A stretch of 64,000 nt of DNA from Cymodocea nodosa (GCA_036874045.1 JAZBRI010000004.1:5952001-6016000); one strand, 5' to 3'; numbered from the stretch's first letter, positions 1-12,600 are shown. Notes: generated by a model from the letters alone, not told the origin. Program-made: numbers and translations.

Positions 1-1019
1 TTTAACAAATTCTTGTCAATTTGAACGCTTAAATTAAATTAGAACTCAACACTTACTCGATTTAAACAAAACTTCTATCATATATTTATTCGATTACTTC
101 CACATTTCTCTGTGTTCATAAAGATATATAAAGTTATTTCTCGAAGAATTTCCAAAGCACACCAACCCATTTTATCGTACCGTTCTGTTAAGTACAGTAC
201 AGGTGTATCAATAGAATAATATAGTTGGAAATCAGCACATCTGCTACATTAATTTAATACAAAAAAAAGGAAGAAGGTAAATATTTAAAATAGAATTAAA
301 GGACGTTGAGTTGTTTTTTTTAGCAAAAAGTGAACAAAAAAAGTTAATATTCATATTAAGTAGGCCAAGATTACGTGTGAATGCATGTACTTTCTTATCA
401 AATTCGAATTCCAGAGACAATATATTCATAATAATTTCAAAAAAAAGAAAAGATGTGTAAGGGGGAATCATTCTCTACTTGTCTTTAACCAAAGGTGAAC
501 GTGGTAAAGGGACCTTTTTATCAACCGTAGTACGCTGCCCATCTTTTTCAATTAAAACGTTCATCTTTTTTTACAAAGTTAATATTTTTTAATAGGCTTG
601 AATCTTAATTTTTTCTATAGGCTTGATTTCCAATCTGTAATCATCAGAGTGGTATATGTATTTTTTTTATTATCATCTTTGGTACAGGATCTCATATCAA
701 TTAAAACGATCGTTATTTAAAAAAAAAAAAATCCTTAACCTGCCACCATCTGCACGTGCCGGCGATCAAAAAGCGAGCTTTGAAATTTTTTAACCTCATC
801 CTTTACGGTACTTTTTCTTTTTTGTTATTTTGAAATTATTGAGAACAAATTGTCGTCGGAAATAAAATACAATCCATTACCCAAAAAGAAGAAGAAAGAA
901 TTAAAATACTATCGAAAACATGAAAAAAGAAACCGAAATAAGACAAAAATAAAAATTAAGGAAAAACAATTAATTGCAGTACCACTTCAACGGTTCCACC
1001 GCACACATACGATGCACTC
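1..1019. other. AT-rich intergenic DNA, no gene seen
   Basis: This stretch is rich in A and T with short homopolymer runs. The short reading frames in it have no recognisable content. It would include the 3' flank of the arabinogalactan-protein gene that ends at 1020. I see no transposon ends or RNA gene. Confidence 0.5.
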
Positions 1020-1442
1020 TCACAACCACCACATGATCATCAGCCCCGAGGCAAATCCCCCGCCTACGGGTACCGGCCCGCCCAAGGAAGAAGCTCCGCC
1101 GGCGGTGGGGGCGGCGGACGGCCCGGTAGAGGCGGAGTCGGGCAGGATGACGTCTGGGTTGGGAGGGCTGGGGCTGGAATTTATGGTCGGGCGCCCCCAG
1201 GCGGGAGGTCCGGAGTCAGCACCCCTCTTGGGCGAAGGGAGCAAGGGCGTGATGTCGGGCGTGAGCACCTTCGGCTCCGCGGGGAATTTCGGCGTGTCGG
1301 GCAGGTAGGCTGGCGGGGCGGAGGGTGGCAGCTCCGTGGGAGAAGAAGCGAGAACGTCCATGGCGGCGACTGCTGGCGTTTGGGAGCAGTGGAAGAGGAG
1401 GAGGAAGATCGCGGGGATGGTGGTGGCGGCGGCCATTACCAC
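1020..1442 (-). CDS. Classical arabinogalactan protein, AGP25/26/27-like
   Basis: Single-exon gene for a 140-residue secreted, proline-rich protein. Residues 1-27 form a hydrophobic signal peptide ending near AVAA. The mature part is rich in Pro, Ala, Ser and Thr, with SP, TP and PP motifs that would be hydroxylated and glycosylated. The central motif TPDITPLLPSP (about residues 61-71) and the later SPSPPNPD (about 90-97) are typical of the Arabidopsis AGP25/26/27 group, from memory. The C-terminus (about 125-140) is Gly-rich then hydrophobic, ending MWWL, and could be a short GPI-anchor signal. Family role: cell-surface and wall proteoglycan; the exact function is unknown. Translation could start at Met1 or Met3. 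GC content is high. The reading frame on the other strand is a shadow. Confidence 0.75.
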   Translation of the reverse strand: MVMAAATTIPAIFLLLFHCSQTPAVAAMDVLASSPTELPPSAPPAYLPDTPKFPAEPKVLTPDITPLLPSPKRGADSGPPAWGRPTINSSPSPPNPDVILPDSASTGPSAAPTAGGASSLGGPVPVGGGFASGLMIMWWL

Positions 1443-1541
1443 TGGTAGTAGAAGAAGATGGTCGTGGCGAAGTGGCGGTGGTGATGGGTGATCGTGACGA
1501 TGGTGTCAGGGTTGAGACGGGAATTTTATGAGCGCTGTGGA

Positions 1542-1547
1542 CACGTG
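1542..1547. promoter_or_regulatory. G-box CACGTG upstream of the AGP gene
   Basis: A palindromic CACGTG lies about 100 bases upstream of the arabinogalactan-protein start codon. G-boxes bind bZIP and bHLH factors in plants. The role here is inferred from position only. Confidence 0.35.
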
Positions 1548-1594
1548 GAGCGTTGGGATTGGCTGAGCGACCAGGTTTTAAAGAACGTTAAAGA

Positions 1595-1714
1595 TTCTGG
1601 TTTTTTATTTTTGGAAAAGGTGGTAAAGATTCTGTCATGGGAACGATAGCTGCTTTCTGGTTTTTTATTTTTGGAAAAGGTAGTAAAGATTCTGTCATGG
1701 GAACGATAGCTGCT
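1595..1714. repeat. 60-bp tandem duplication
   Basis: Two adjacent 60-base units, 1595-1654 and 1655-1714, differ at about one position (G versus A near 1622/1682). Each unit starts TTCTGG and ends near GATAGCTGC. The near identity indicates a recent duplication. It sits about 150 bases upstream of the arabinogalactan-protein start, in its likely promoter. Confidence 0.9.
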
Positions 1715-2596
1715 TTTTCAGTCTGATTCGAATTTTAAAAATACAATATTTTTAACTAATTATAGTAATTCAATCCATAATTAATTATGTTATACTTGCA
1801 ATTGAAACAGCATTTTTAACTAATTATATTATACCTATAATGATTAGGGGAGTTGGATTTTTTAAAACTTAAAAATTATTGCTAATGATTAACGAATGTT
1901 GCTGCTCTCGATCAATTAAATTATAATAATTGATTAACGCAAAAAGTATTATCATCATGAAAAAAGCAATGGCACATGACATAGGAGTACAACCACTAGT
2001 GATGATACACGTAACCATCCACTTTACCAAATCTTAAACGCAAGAAAAGTATCACGCAAAAATTTTAAATCCAAATCCTTAACGTTTAGCTGCTCGCTCA
2101 ACCTGTAAGTCATTGTCTCTCTCTCCTTTGACCCTGCAATCTGCACTCATGAATCATACCCAAGCCATACACGTGTAGGGAAAGACCCAAAGAAAGAACC
2201 GAAATACACGTCCACACGATGAACAAATAGAAACCCGAGTTCGATCTGTACACACCATCGGTCACACCCCAAAAAAGACTTTCGGATTAATAATAAAGCA
2301 ACCAACCACGACTTGTAACGTGCGGCACTTCGACGACAAGGGCACGGTGGAAAATTTCAGCTCGGTTTTCCCGATTCAAAGAAGGTCAATTCTGGGTCTA
2401 AACATAGCCAACGGAAATGGCAAGAAAGCCTCTCTGTCAAAAGCCACATACCCAATGAAACTGCGTAGATAAGGACACAACGCCTCATATATAATCGACA
2501 TGCAACCCAAGATAACACGCTTCAAAATAACCCTAATTATTGAATGATCCAAATTGTTCAATCGTTCCGACCCAAGAGCCATCCCCAAAGGACTCC
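1715..2596. other. Intergenic region between AGP and ACP genes
   Basis: The first half is AT-rich. The second half, from about 2340, is less AT-rich and probably holds the 3' untranslated region of the acyl carrier protein gene. No coding region or repeat was recognised. Confidence 0.45.
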
Positions 2597-4715
2597 TCAT
2601 TCCTTCGTGCAAAGGTTGTCTATCAGTTCAGCAGCATCTTGAATGGTTGCGATGCTCTGAGCACTCTCTTCCTCGACGCTGATTCCAAACTCCTCCTCCA
2701 GACCCATCACAATCTCAACCTACACGAGATAAACAATTAGCAAGATGGATAGACCGAATAATATAACGCATGTCGCAAAAATATAATGCAATGCACATGC
2801 GACAGTATGATGTGTATATATCAGATGGCCTCTACCGTGTCAAGAGAATCAGCACCGAGAGCGCTGAACTTCGACTCCCCGTTGAGAACTTGGTCGTCAC
2901 CAAGAGCTAACTGTTTTTTAACTATGGCACACACCTTGTCCACAGTTTCAGCTTTGGCCTGTTTGTAAGAAAATCCTGTTCGTCAATTGTAATAATTACA
3001 TAAACCGTAAATACATGGTACTACTGTAGAATACATGCTCTAAACATGAAAATCGATACTTATTTCATACAATATTTATCTAACACAAGTATTGTCCCCG
3101 TTTCATCAAAATTATTGGGGATAAGATTCAATATCATCTGTTTATGGAAATGTCCACTTCAAACAGCAAGACTTCTGACTTCAAAAGGGAATTTCAAAGA
3201 TAAAGGGACTAGCGTGCATCTCCCAAAAGAGAACGCCAAAGCAGACCACCTTAAGCTTGTACTTGCATGATCAGAAAGAACATTTAGGAATACGTGATTG
3301 TCTTCTATCCTAGCAATGCAAAAAAGAGATAAATAACAAATAAAAAAGGCAAAGCTAGTGCACAAGACTCCCATCAATATAGAGGTCTAAAGAAGCTATT
3401 TCCTAAGTTCAATGTCATGACCTTCAGGTTACAATGAAACAACTATGCCATTGTGCCAAAGCTCACACTCATTGCAATTGAAATTCGAAGTTTGTTCCAT
3501 TACTTAATTTTTTTGGTTTTGCTTGCAAAATTTTAGAGAACAGGGAAAGCATCTTGGCAATAATGAGATAACTAGATAACGTGTATGTATTAGACTTTCT
3601 AAGCAACACAGAAGAAATAAATGGTACTGTGAGATTAAAGAGCATACAGCACACAGAATGTGCAGGCGAGAGATTTTAGAGCTCCTAAAGCTTGGGAATG
3701 AAACTGATGTCCGTCCGAAAGATCCAGAGAGAACCTGTCATGCAGAAATATCCCAAATTCATTAAATGAATTAACACTTAAAGCATAACAGATCAGAAAT
3801 GCCTTTTCCAAATTGCTTGCTAATATTACGATCTTTACAATTTGACAAATACGTGCATGAGGTAAATTTAAATGTATATCTTGTGGGAAAACGAGGTTTT
3901 CATGTAGATATTTTGAACAAAAGTTACAACACTCAACCGTATAATCACCTTTACTCTCAACGACGTCAGACTTATGATAAAGGATTTATCATAGATTAAA
4001 CTGTAATTTGCAATAACCCATGTTAAGTGTTTCGCATTTCTCTGGTTTTATGCCCACCTCAATGGAGACATGACTCTTGCGGTAGTGACAGATACGATTA
4101 TTACCATTCATTGTAAATAAACTAATTCATCGATATTATTGAAGAAGTAAGAACAATCAACTTTGTCATTACAAACTTGACGCTTTTCATTTTTTCTTGC
4201 TCATAACCAAATAAAAGAAAATAGAGCTTGCAAAAAATTTAGAGAACCCGTAACAGGTCGACAAAACAAAAGGATTTGAGATTTTGATTCTTTAGCATCT
4301 CACCAGAACGAACTGCACTTCAGGATCCGGGAATGGAACCTACTTGACACAAAATCTAGAAGATACTCTTCGTATTTTTTTCTAATAGAATTTTTTGAAG
4401 ACAGTCGCGCCCGCACCTCATATCATTTTTTTAGTATCCCAGAAAAAAGCCGCCTAATGCAATCAAAGCCCGAGAAGACTAGAAAATCATAATACACTTG
4501 AAAACAAAAGGTTACATTGATCATTCAAAATAAAAGACAGATCAAAACCACTACCCTCGCTAACAAGCAAACCAGATAGAACAGATCCCTTTTTCCAAAA
4601 AAATAGAAGAAGAGAAGACGAGATCTACGCGGGAAGCGAAGGATACCTTTCCCTGCCGCAAGGACAAACGGCAAGAAGAGGCCGAGATCGAGGCGACAGC
4701 CATGGTAGACGCCAT
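2597..4715 (-). CDS. ACP: Chloroplast acyl carrier protein
   Basis: Carries growing acyl chains on a phosphopantetheine arm during plastid type II fatty acid synthesis. Four exons on the minus strand: 4647-4715, 3648-3734, 2836-2958 and 2597-2719. All introns are GT-AG, and the joined frame gives 133 residues, normal for the family. Residues 1 to about 52 form a Ser/Arg-rich plastid transit peptide starting [11 protein letters not shown]. The mature part starts near AKAETVDKV and holds the phosphopantetheine site DSL with Ser90. It continues [12 protein letters not shown] and ends NLCTKE. The start was chosen at the MAST codon, about 90 bases below a TATA box. Its last three exons are invisible to a simple open-frame search. 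Which ACP paralogue it is cannot be decided. Confidence 0.96.
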
Positions 4716-4804
4716 TGGTCGGACAGGAGATCTAGGGCGGAGGAATCGAGAGAGAAAGTGAGGCGATGCACAAAAACACCGTGACGGAGTGACCCTCGCC
4801 TCGG

Positions 4805-4812
4805 TATTTATA
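4805..4812 (-). promoter_or_regulatory. TATA box of the ACP gene
   Basis: TATAAATA on the minus strand, about 90 bases upstream of the ACP start codon. Transcription starting about 30 bases downstream would give a leader of about 60 bases. Confidence 0.7.
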
Positions 4813-4862
4813 CGCCCCTTACTTTTCCGGGTCGGAGAAACCGAAGGGGATGCGGGGAGCGT

Positions 4863-4868
4863 CACGTG
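4863..4868. promoter_or_regulatory. G-box CACGTG upstream of the ACP TATA box
   Basis: CACGTG about 50 bases upstream of the ACP TATA box. G-boxes are common in promoters of plastid-protein genes. The role is inferred from position. Confidence 0.45.
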
Positions 4869-5732
4869 ACTGGGGGGTGGTGTGCGTCGGGAGTGGATGG
4901 ACGGAGGAGGTGCCTATGGCGTCCGTCAAGTAGATGGAATGACTTTATTATCCTCAACGTGATTTTGAGTGCTGCGTTCAGATGGGGGATAACAATGTAA
5001 TTTAGTGTAGGAAATTTTCTCGGTTTCATCGAATGATGAGTGTGACCATTTTAGAAAAAATAAATTAATTAAAATCACTCATTTCATCATGCAATCCTTT
5101 TAATTTTTATCCAGCTTTTAATTTTAATAAACATAGAAAACACTACTACTACCGTGAAAAACAAAAACGAGTAAATTAATGACATGCGCTTAGAATTATC
5201 AATCACGAATTAAAAAAAAAAAAACTAAATGACAAAATTTGCCAATATACTCACCTATTACATATTGGCATCAGTCCAATTTTATTATATATATGCCACT
5301 TAATTTTACGAAATAAAATCATTTTTTAAAAATATTATATTCAGTGCATGATGAATATATATTTTACTCAGACTACAAATAAAGAGTGCTGTTAGTTAGG
5401 AATTTAATTAATTTCGATTAAAGTTGTATTATTGATACTTTTTTGTTGTTGTTGTAATTGTACGTTATTTGGAATTCTGGTATTTACATGCTTATGCAAT
5501 ATAATAAATTTATTTTTTTAAATTAATTGATTATTCGCTCGTCGATACCCGACGGCGATTGCTGCGAACAGACGACGCGCCCCGTCTCAACACGTACGTC
5601 ATGGCATGGCGTTATCAAATGGGCCGTCGGCGGGGGATGATCTATCTCCCTCCCAGCTACACCGACCCGATCGATCTTGCTGGGCTTCCGGTTTGGTGCG
5701 GCGATCGCGGTGGTGGCTGTGGGAGCTATCAC
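4869..5732. other. Divergent promoter region between ACP and the PQ-loop gene
   Basis: AT-rich DNA of about 0.86 kb separating two genes transcribed away from each other, so it must hold the upstream control regions of both. An in-frame ATG exists upstream of the chosen PQ-loop start, within 5559-5732. No repeats were recognised. Confidence 0.45.
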
Positions 5733-6047
5733 ATGGATGGCGCTTCTCCGACGTACGAGGCGTGCAGGAGGAAGGGGAGGCGCTGCGTCGGGTGGGTGGA
5801 GAGGTACTTCAAGGACTGCCTTTGTGGTCTCTCGGACCACGCGTCCTTCGCTCTTGGACTGCTCAGTCTAGTGTTCTGGGCGGTGGCGGAGATCCCACAG
5901 CTGATCACCAACTTCCGGAGCAAGTCCGGCCACGGCGTCTCACTCGGCCTGCTCTTCACATGGGTTCTTGGGTATGTATGTATGTACAGATATATGTCTC
6001 ACTCGGCCTGCATGTCAAACCGAGGCTTACACATCGATCAACACCAT

Positions 6048-6081
<34 letters not shown>

Positions 6082-8424
6082 ACTGCGTGCGGTGCGATGA
6101 TTCTCTGATTCACCATTTTCTTCTCCAATTATGTACAGTGACATCTTTAACCTGGTGGGCTGCCTCCTCGAACCAGCAACTGTGGGTATTCCGCTAGCTA
6201 GCTAGATCAACGATGCTGAGATTTCTCATTAATTTCTGCGTTTTGGGGTTCATCCCCTTTCCCCTCCTCTGTTAATTTCTTGCTAACCATCAATTAATGT
6301 TCATGTTGTTGTCTTGGTGGATGTATGCATGCATGCAGTTGCCAACCCAATTGTACACGGCTGTGGTATAGTAAAACCAGATCTTCGTTCTCTTAATAAA
6401 ATTGCCGGTGCGATTCTATTTCATGCGATGGCTAATCATAACATGTAGCTATTAATTGTTGCAGCTATACACGGTTATCACAGTAATCTTGGTGCTGCAG
6501 ACTCTCTACTACGATTTCTTTCTCCACTGGAACAAGTCCGCCGGCGTCCGGAAACACCGAGAAGTAAGAAGACGCGTTCTTCGCCGTCGGTTAGCTAGAA
6601 GAAATTAAAACCGACGAGTTACCAGTGATCAACGACGCTCTCCTTGCACTTATAATTCGATCACCCCCTCAGGTTCTTACGAACGAGTACGAGAACGAGA
6701 ACGGCAGCGACGACGACGGCAAGAGAAATGGTGGACAAGACTCCACCAGCCACGAGGGCATGCCCATCCCAGCCGTCCGTTCAACCTCCTCATCCATGGG
6801 GAGAGAGATGTTCTACACGTAAGCCGTCAATATATATCACATGCATCAGATTGTTTGGCGTCGGTGGGTCGATCGATGTCGCCGGACGCCGCCCTTGCCT
6901 CTCTTTAATTTCCTTCCACTGCAGGTCGGCGAGGTCACTGGCCAACGGGGGGACGCCGCCACATGCAGGCTCGTCTTATCTCCGGGCGAGGAGCGGACCA
7001 GCTGCCGTACTAGTCCATGACTCGTCTTCCGACGAAGAGGGAGGGGACGGGAGGAGGAGTGGTGGCCACCCTTCACCGTCGACGAGGAGGAGGGGGACCG
7101 TGTCACGATCTGTAAGCGGAGTCGCACTTCACTTGCTTGCCAACTGTCATTTAATAAATTTTCTGCGTTCTTCATCTCCAAGCTATATATTAATTTCTTG
7201 TCAGTTGTCATCACAGGCATGCTATGGTACGTTTCTGACTGGCTCCATGAGCTTGCCCACTGGGACGAGTACTTCCTCGGCAGGACGGATGGTTCCGCCC
7301 GGGAGGAGGACATTGCTGTCGTCGACGGTGGTACGTACATCATATATATTTCTTATCAAACCCTAAATTAATCCCAACATCTACAACTTGAGATTACTAT
7401 TTCACATGAATTGGCAAGCGAGAGGAGCGCACGGCTTCACCTTGAGACCATGCTCGTGGTCTTCAAGCAGCAGAGATGCCTGATCTTTCCTCGTGCATGT
7501 GTTCTGCCACAGGAAACAGAGACGAGGAGCAACCCATATGGAGTTTGGCTGGGATGGTTCATGGCAGCAATTTACATGGGAGGCCGCCTGCCCCAGATAT
7601 ACCTCAACGTGAGTTCAAAACAAAACCAGTTCCATACATAGAATAGAAATGATCTACTCTCAATTACTCGATCGAGCTAGTTCGCCAGTACTCCTGCAAC
7701 ATTTATTGTGTGGGTACCTGTGGACTGTTCTCCTCTTCAATTCTCATTGATATAATGTACGGGGGTGCCTGGGGCTTCATTCATTTATAATCGATCCACC
7801 TCTAATCCAAAATGACTTGTCCACCAGGTAAAACGAGGAAGCGTGGAGGTAATTAATCAATGCCTCTGTGATCATTTGGATTGCCAGATCTTCTTACGAT
7901 CAATTTGTTTCATGCCGTGCATGCATGATTTATACTTGTGGGCTGCAGGGTCTAAATCCGTTGATGTTCCTGTTCGCCCTTACTGCAAACTCTACTTACG
8001 TGGGAAGGTCTCTACTCAATTTCCACCTCCCTTCGTTCTCTTTGTTTCTAGCTCCTTAATTTCTACTCGAGAGAGAATTCCAATTGTTGAAAAATAAATA
8101 TTCCAACTGGAATGCAGCATTCTTGTGAGAAGCGTCGAATGGGGAAGGATAAAGTCTAACGCGCCATGGCTGCTGGACGCCGTAGCTTGCATTCTGCTGG
8201 ATTTATTCGTATCCTTAATAAGAGTTAATTAAGTACCACCACCTCCTCCGTATGTTTAAATGTTAATTGCAGACTAATTTCCTTGACCAGAACGTACCCT
8301 TTCTTCACAGATCATCATGCAATACGGCTACTACAAATTTATGTTTATGCACCCAGGGAAAAAGAGCCGTGGAGAGAAATACCAGGCATACGCCGAAGCG
8401 GAGATTAGTCCTCTTCTGGTTTAG
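5733..8424 (+). CDS. YPQ: PQ-loop vacuolar amino-acid transporter (YPQ1/PQLC2-like)
   Basis: Seven-helix membrane protein of the PQ-loop family. Yeast YPQ1-3 and animal PQLC2 move basic amino acids across the vacuole or lysosome membrane; the plant role is by homology. Twelve exons: 5733-5971, 6139-6181, 6339-6365, 6465-6563, 6673-6818, 6925-7111, 7217-7330, 7513-7608, 7828-7848, 7949-8007, 8118-8208 and 8311-8424. All introns are GT-AG and the frame stays open for 411 residues. The first PQ-loop is AEIPQL (Pro55-Gln56) and the second GRLPQIYLN (Pro312-Gln313). Between them lies a long hydrophilic Ser/Asp/Arg-rich loop (exons 5-6), typical of the plant proteins. Exons 3 and 9 are only 27 and 21 bases. 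The start MDGASP was chosen because it directly precedes the conserved WVERYF region; an upstream in-frame Met is possible. Confidence 0.9.
6051..6079. repeat. (TA)n microsatellite in PQ-loop gene intron 1
   Basis: An uninterrupted TA run of about 14 copies inside the first intron. Likely to vary in length between individuals. Confidence 0.95.
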
Positions 8425-8740
8425 TACGTAGTTAAGTACGTGGATAAATATTGTTGATGTCTGTAGAATAAACGTAGAAAATGGGGGAAGAACGGCACGC
8501 GTCTTGGCCTGTAACGTGACTCAATTTGTGAAGGCAGCATGTGGAAATTAACGAAGATTTAGTTAGATCGATTAATACGTGTAAAAGGAAACAGGTGAGT
8601 GAATTCGATATGTTAATTTGGAAAAGATACATTGGTAAATTGGCATAAAAAGTTTTAAGCACGTATGATATAATATATATTAATATAATGGCAAAAATGA
8701 TGATATAATTTAATACGAAAATTTAGGGGTTGAAAGAAAA
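8425..8740. other. 3' flank of the PQ-loop gene
   Basis: AT-rich sequence following the PQ-loop stop codon. It probably holds that gene's 3' untranslated region and the Pol III terminator of the tRNA gene (AAAA at 8737-8740, reading TTTT on the minus strand). Nothing else was seen. Confidence 0.5.
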
Positions 8741-8813
8741 TGGAGATGCGGGGGATCGAACCCCGTGCCTCTCGCATGCAAAGCGAGCGCTCTACCATTT
8801 GAGCTACATCCCC
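8741..8813 (-). tRNA. tRNA-Ala (anticodon UGC)
   Basis: A 73-base cloverleaf on the minus strand. The acceptor stem pairs GGGGATG with CATCTCC (one G-U pair), followed by discriminator A. The D-arm region contains TAGCTCAAATGGTAGAGC. The anticodon loop TTTGCAT gives anticodon TGC. The T-arm has GGTTCGATCC. No intron. A TTTT Pol III terminator follows directly. A CAA motif sits just upstream, as is usual for plant nuclear tRNA genes. The sequence also matches my recollection of plant nuclear tRNA-Ala(TGC). Confidence 0.97.
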
Positions 8814-9660
8814 GTTTGATGATGGATAATTTCAATATATATTAATAAAGTATAATTTCAATAATATAACCTTTAACAATTCAATTTACACATTCCCGAA
8901 AAATATTCGCTTCGGCATGGAACGGTAGCATACGAACATGGGTATTATTATATGCATATCAAGTTTTAAATTCTGACGAGTATACCTAATCAAGTTTTAG
9001 AGATTAAATTTGAGGTGAAAGGATGCAAGTTCAGATAAGGAATATGGCAAGGATATAATCTACACAAACATCGATGCTTTAGGAATAATTTATGGTCTTT
9101 TAGATTTAACTTAATAAAATTATTTTTAAAACACTTCTGTTAGAATTTGAAAAGATTCAAGAAAATTTTGAATCACATCTCGTAATTGATTTTTTCAAAA
9201 TCAATGAACAGTATAATTAGTCTTTTGACATCATATCAAAAGAATAGAATTTCAAATGTAGATTATACGTACCCAAAACTTTAACACAAGTTTTCCCTGC
9301 ACAACATTAACCTTCCATATCACAACGCATATACTCATCAATAAAACAAGCGTTCATCTACAAATCCAATGAGATGAACAGCATCAAATTATACTTCACT
9401 CTACAAAATACGTCTACAGCTGCAAATGTATTATAACTACTTACATAAAACGCAATACACGATGACCGCTCCATCATCGTCAATTCATCACCATCTCTCA
9501 TGGCTCCAGAAGCAACACCATCATTGGCATTTGTTCCAGAGAGATTCAACCAACATAAATCGATTTGAAATCCATACAGAAACATTACAATTATAAACAA
9601 AGAGAGATTCGAGAACACCTCCTTCGTGGAATATTATTATGGTTCTACCACCACTTCTCC
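8814..9660. other. Intergenic DNA between tRNA-Ala and the NHX gene
   Basis: AT-rich DNA. The part nearest 9660 probably holds the 3' untranslated region of the NHX gene. Open frames here show no recognisable protein content. Confidence 0.45.
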
Positions 9661-12600
9661 TTAAAATGGTTGCACACTTTGCTCGGTTGGTGTGCCAGGA
9701 ACGAATGGAACGAAGCCTCTTCCACCAAACATGGGACGCATGACAGCATCATCGAACATTCGCCAGTAGTGGTGAACCGTGTGAGTAGGTGCAGTCATGA
9801 GCATGCGGAGGCTGGATGGACGATGAATGCGACGGGTGGGCTCTTCGGCTTCAGGACCGTGACCATTTTCAAGGAGTGAAACAAGGAGAGACTTTGGACT
9901 TTCTGGATCAGAGGATATGCTGCTCGTGTGCTGCTGGAGACATTGAGGGAGTAAAAGTATGATCAGTGGCTTGGTCAGCAAGCCGAAAACCTGAGCAATG
10001 AGAATCACAATGTTAGTGGAATAGGGACATCTTAAATCAACTGCAAGCTTTGATACAGATATGCATTTGTTAGTTTATAACATGATGGCTGTGATCCCAG
10101 AAAGGTATAGAATAAAATCCAACAAATGGGTAGGTAAGGTGTTGAAATAACTACCGGGACAATTAATGCACGGAGTCTGGCATCAAGCATTTAACTTGAT
10201 ATGGTAGAGTCACTTATGCTTTCTACTAGCATAGGAATACAGTTTATTGAAGTAGCTTACCACCGTGCTGAAAAGTACAACTGTAATGGTGCTTGTGATC
10301 ATGATTGCATTTCCACGAAGCGAAGTATAGCCAGATCTTGTAAACTGCAATTACAAATTATTTATCATCAGCAAGCGTAAGAGACCACAACTTAAAAATT
10401 TTCGTCAATAGATACCAAGTAACGATCCAAAAAGATGAACATTTTTCAAGGAACTTCCAATCGACTTTATTTCATCAACCAAAATATGGAAAAACTTTTT
10501 TCAGGTTGTCATGTATCATAAGCATGTATTGGGTATCAATGATATGTGACTTCCAGGAAGGAATTGCAACAGAAAGGAAATAGAGGCAAGAATGAACAGA
10601 ATATCAAAATACCAAAAGTTTTATAACGATCTTTAAAAAAAGTTTTATATGAAGACCCTACTGCATTGTCTTCATGTTTTATACCAAAAGTTTTATGAAC
10701 AATTTCTTGACATTTTGACAGAAGAATGGATGACAATTGTAGTGACAACAAGAATATTGTGCTGAAGAAATACATATATTTCTTGGAAGAAAGACTTGAT
10801 ATTTGAATGAAATACAATTGCCTAAACTTAATCTGTGTATTTTGAATGATTTCCTGATTGTAAGCAAGGGCCATTGACACCGCACCCCTCATAAGACCAG
10901 CCCACCATATTACAATCTGTAGACAAATCCAAAATTCAATTAGTGGTGTGTTTAGTGATAACCATTGTCTGACTTGAGTAAAACTGGGAGTTGTTTTGCC
11001 CTGAACTAAGCACCTACTTGCTGTCTGAATGTGATTTTCTCACGAGAAAACTTCTTGGATAAGTTTGATAGAAATGACAGTGGGAATACAAAAGCTGCTC
11101 TTCCAGCCAACACCAAACCCAACAGGATAGCGCTTATGCCAACTGAATTTCCAGGACTGCAAAGATGGACAAAAATGTGAAACATAGGAAACTCTTCCAA
11201 TTGAGCCTTAAGAGACTAGAGTCAGGGGCAAATCTAGAAATTTCAATTCATGTTGTCTAATATATAAATAAATTAAAGAATAATAGCTTTAGCACAAAAA
11301 CATTACGATCGACCTCAACATTAAAATTATTGAAATGATTTATACTATTAACCTACCACTTTATGGTTATATGCATGTTTGCATGATATGCAAAAACATG
11401 TTAAAAAAGAATTAAAGATTGTTAATGCGAACTAAAAAATCTCAGTAACTATATTAGTCGACTAAATGTTCAACTTAATCAATCTCTACTACTGTTCTCA
11501 AAATTAGTAGTATAAATACACTACACCTCCTCCAAAGTCCAAACTCTAAACAATAGGCTAGCAATTTTTAAATAACGGGCAGCATAGAGTTTATTCTTGA
11601 TGCCAACATGCATTACCACAGTCCACCTAAGCTGTGGCACATGACGAAGACTGGAGAGTCATTTGAAAAGTACCACAATTTGGAGCATTACATGAAACAA
11701 TGAGGAAAGAAGAAAGGATGAAAAGGTAAGCAAAGAGCATGAAAGAAGATTTGCAATATAAAAAGAATACAAAGTATTGCTAATTGCATGTTGCACAAAC
11801 CAGATGAAAACGAGTTGTACTAAAATCAACCTTATTGCTCCATATATATAGGATCTTTTGCAACAATAAGACATATATATTGAGAACTCTTTTTAAAATC
11901 CAACAGGGTCTAAGCCCCAATTGAACCTGCCTACATTCTCATTTTCCTGTACTTTGGAAGTTTTTTTCTACCTTATCATGTCATTTGTGGTGGCCTTATT
12001 AAAATCAATGTGCTACATCAAATCCTCTCAAACTCGTCTTGCAATTATAGGGTCACAACAATGACCATTTTTCTTGCATTCGATGGTGGTATATGTAACA
12101 GATAACTAGCATGCTGGATCCAATTAATTGCATGAATTGTCAAGACATGACAGGATAATCTCATACTCAGCCTATCATGAAAATTGCAACATATGGAAAG
12201 CAGTTTAATAAAATATTTAATGGGGTCCCTTAGCTGCTAGATGTATCTTTATTTGAATGAGTTTACACTTTCATGGACAAACTATGTTGTTCATCAGTTA
12301 TATCATTTGGTGAAATCATTTATATCACTTCGCTGCAGGAAATTCCAGTTCCGTAAAGGTAAAATACTTATTGAGAAATTCTGAGCATCACAGGATCTAC
12401 ACGTACTTATTCTTGACAAATTTCCATTTCTCGATGTCCAACGCATCCATGCCAACATAAAGAAATATGAGAGTTTCAGCAATAAACGACAGTGTTGCAA
12501 AAACATGCCTGGAATGAGATCACAGGGTGACTTGGTAAATAAAGTAATAACAATAATAACTTGATAAAACATACTATTAAATAATTTAGCATACTTGGTT

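Noticed and set aside
850-1308. 152-codon plus-strand frame over the AGP gene
   Set aside because: It is antisense to the AGP reading frame. Its second half is low-complexity Gly/Pro from the GC-rich complement, and its first half is AT-rich lysine runs.
7760-7790. miR166-like stretch (CCTGGGGCTTCATTCAT)
   Set aside because: It resembles miR166 over only part of its length, lies in an intron of the PQ-loop gene, and has no matching opposite arm.
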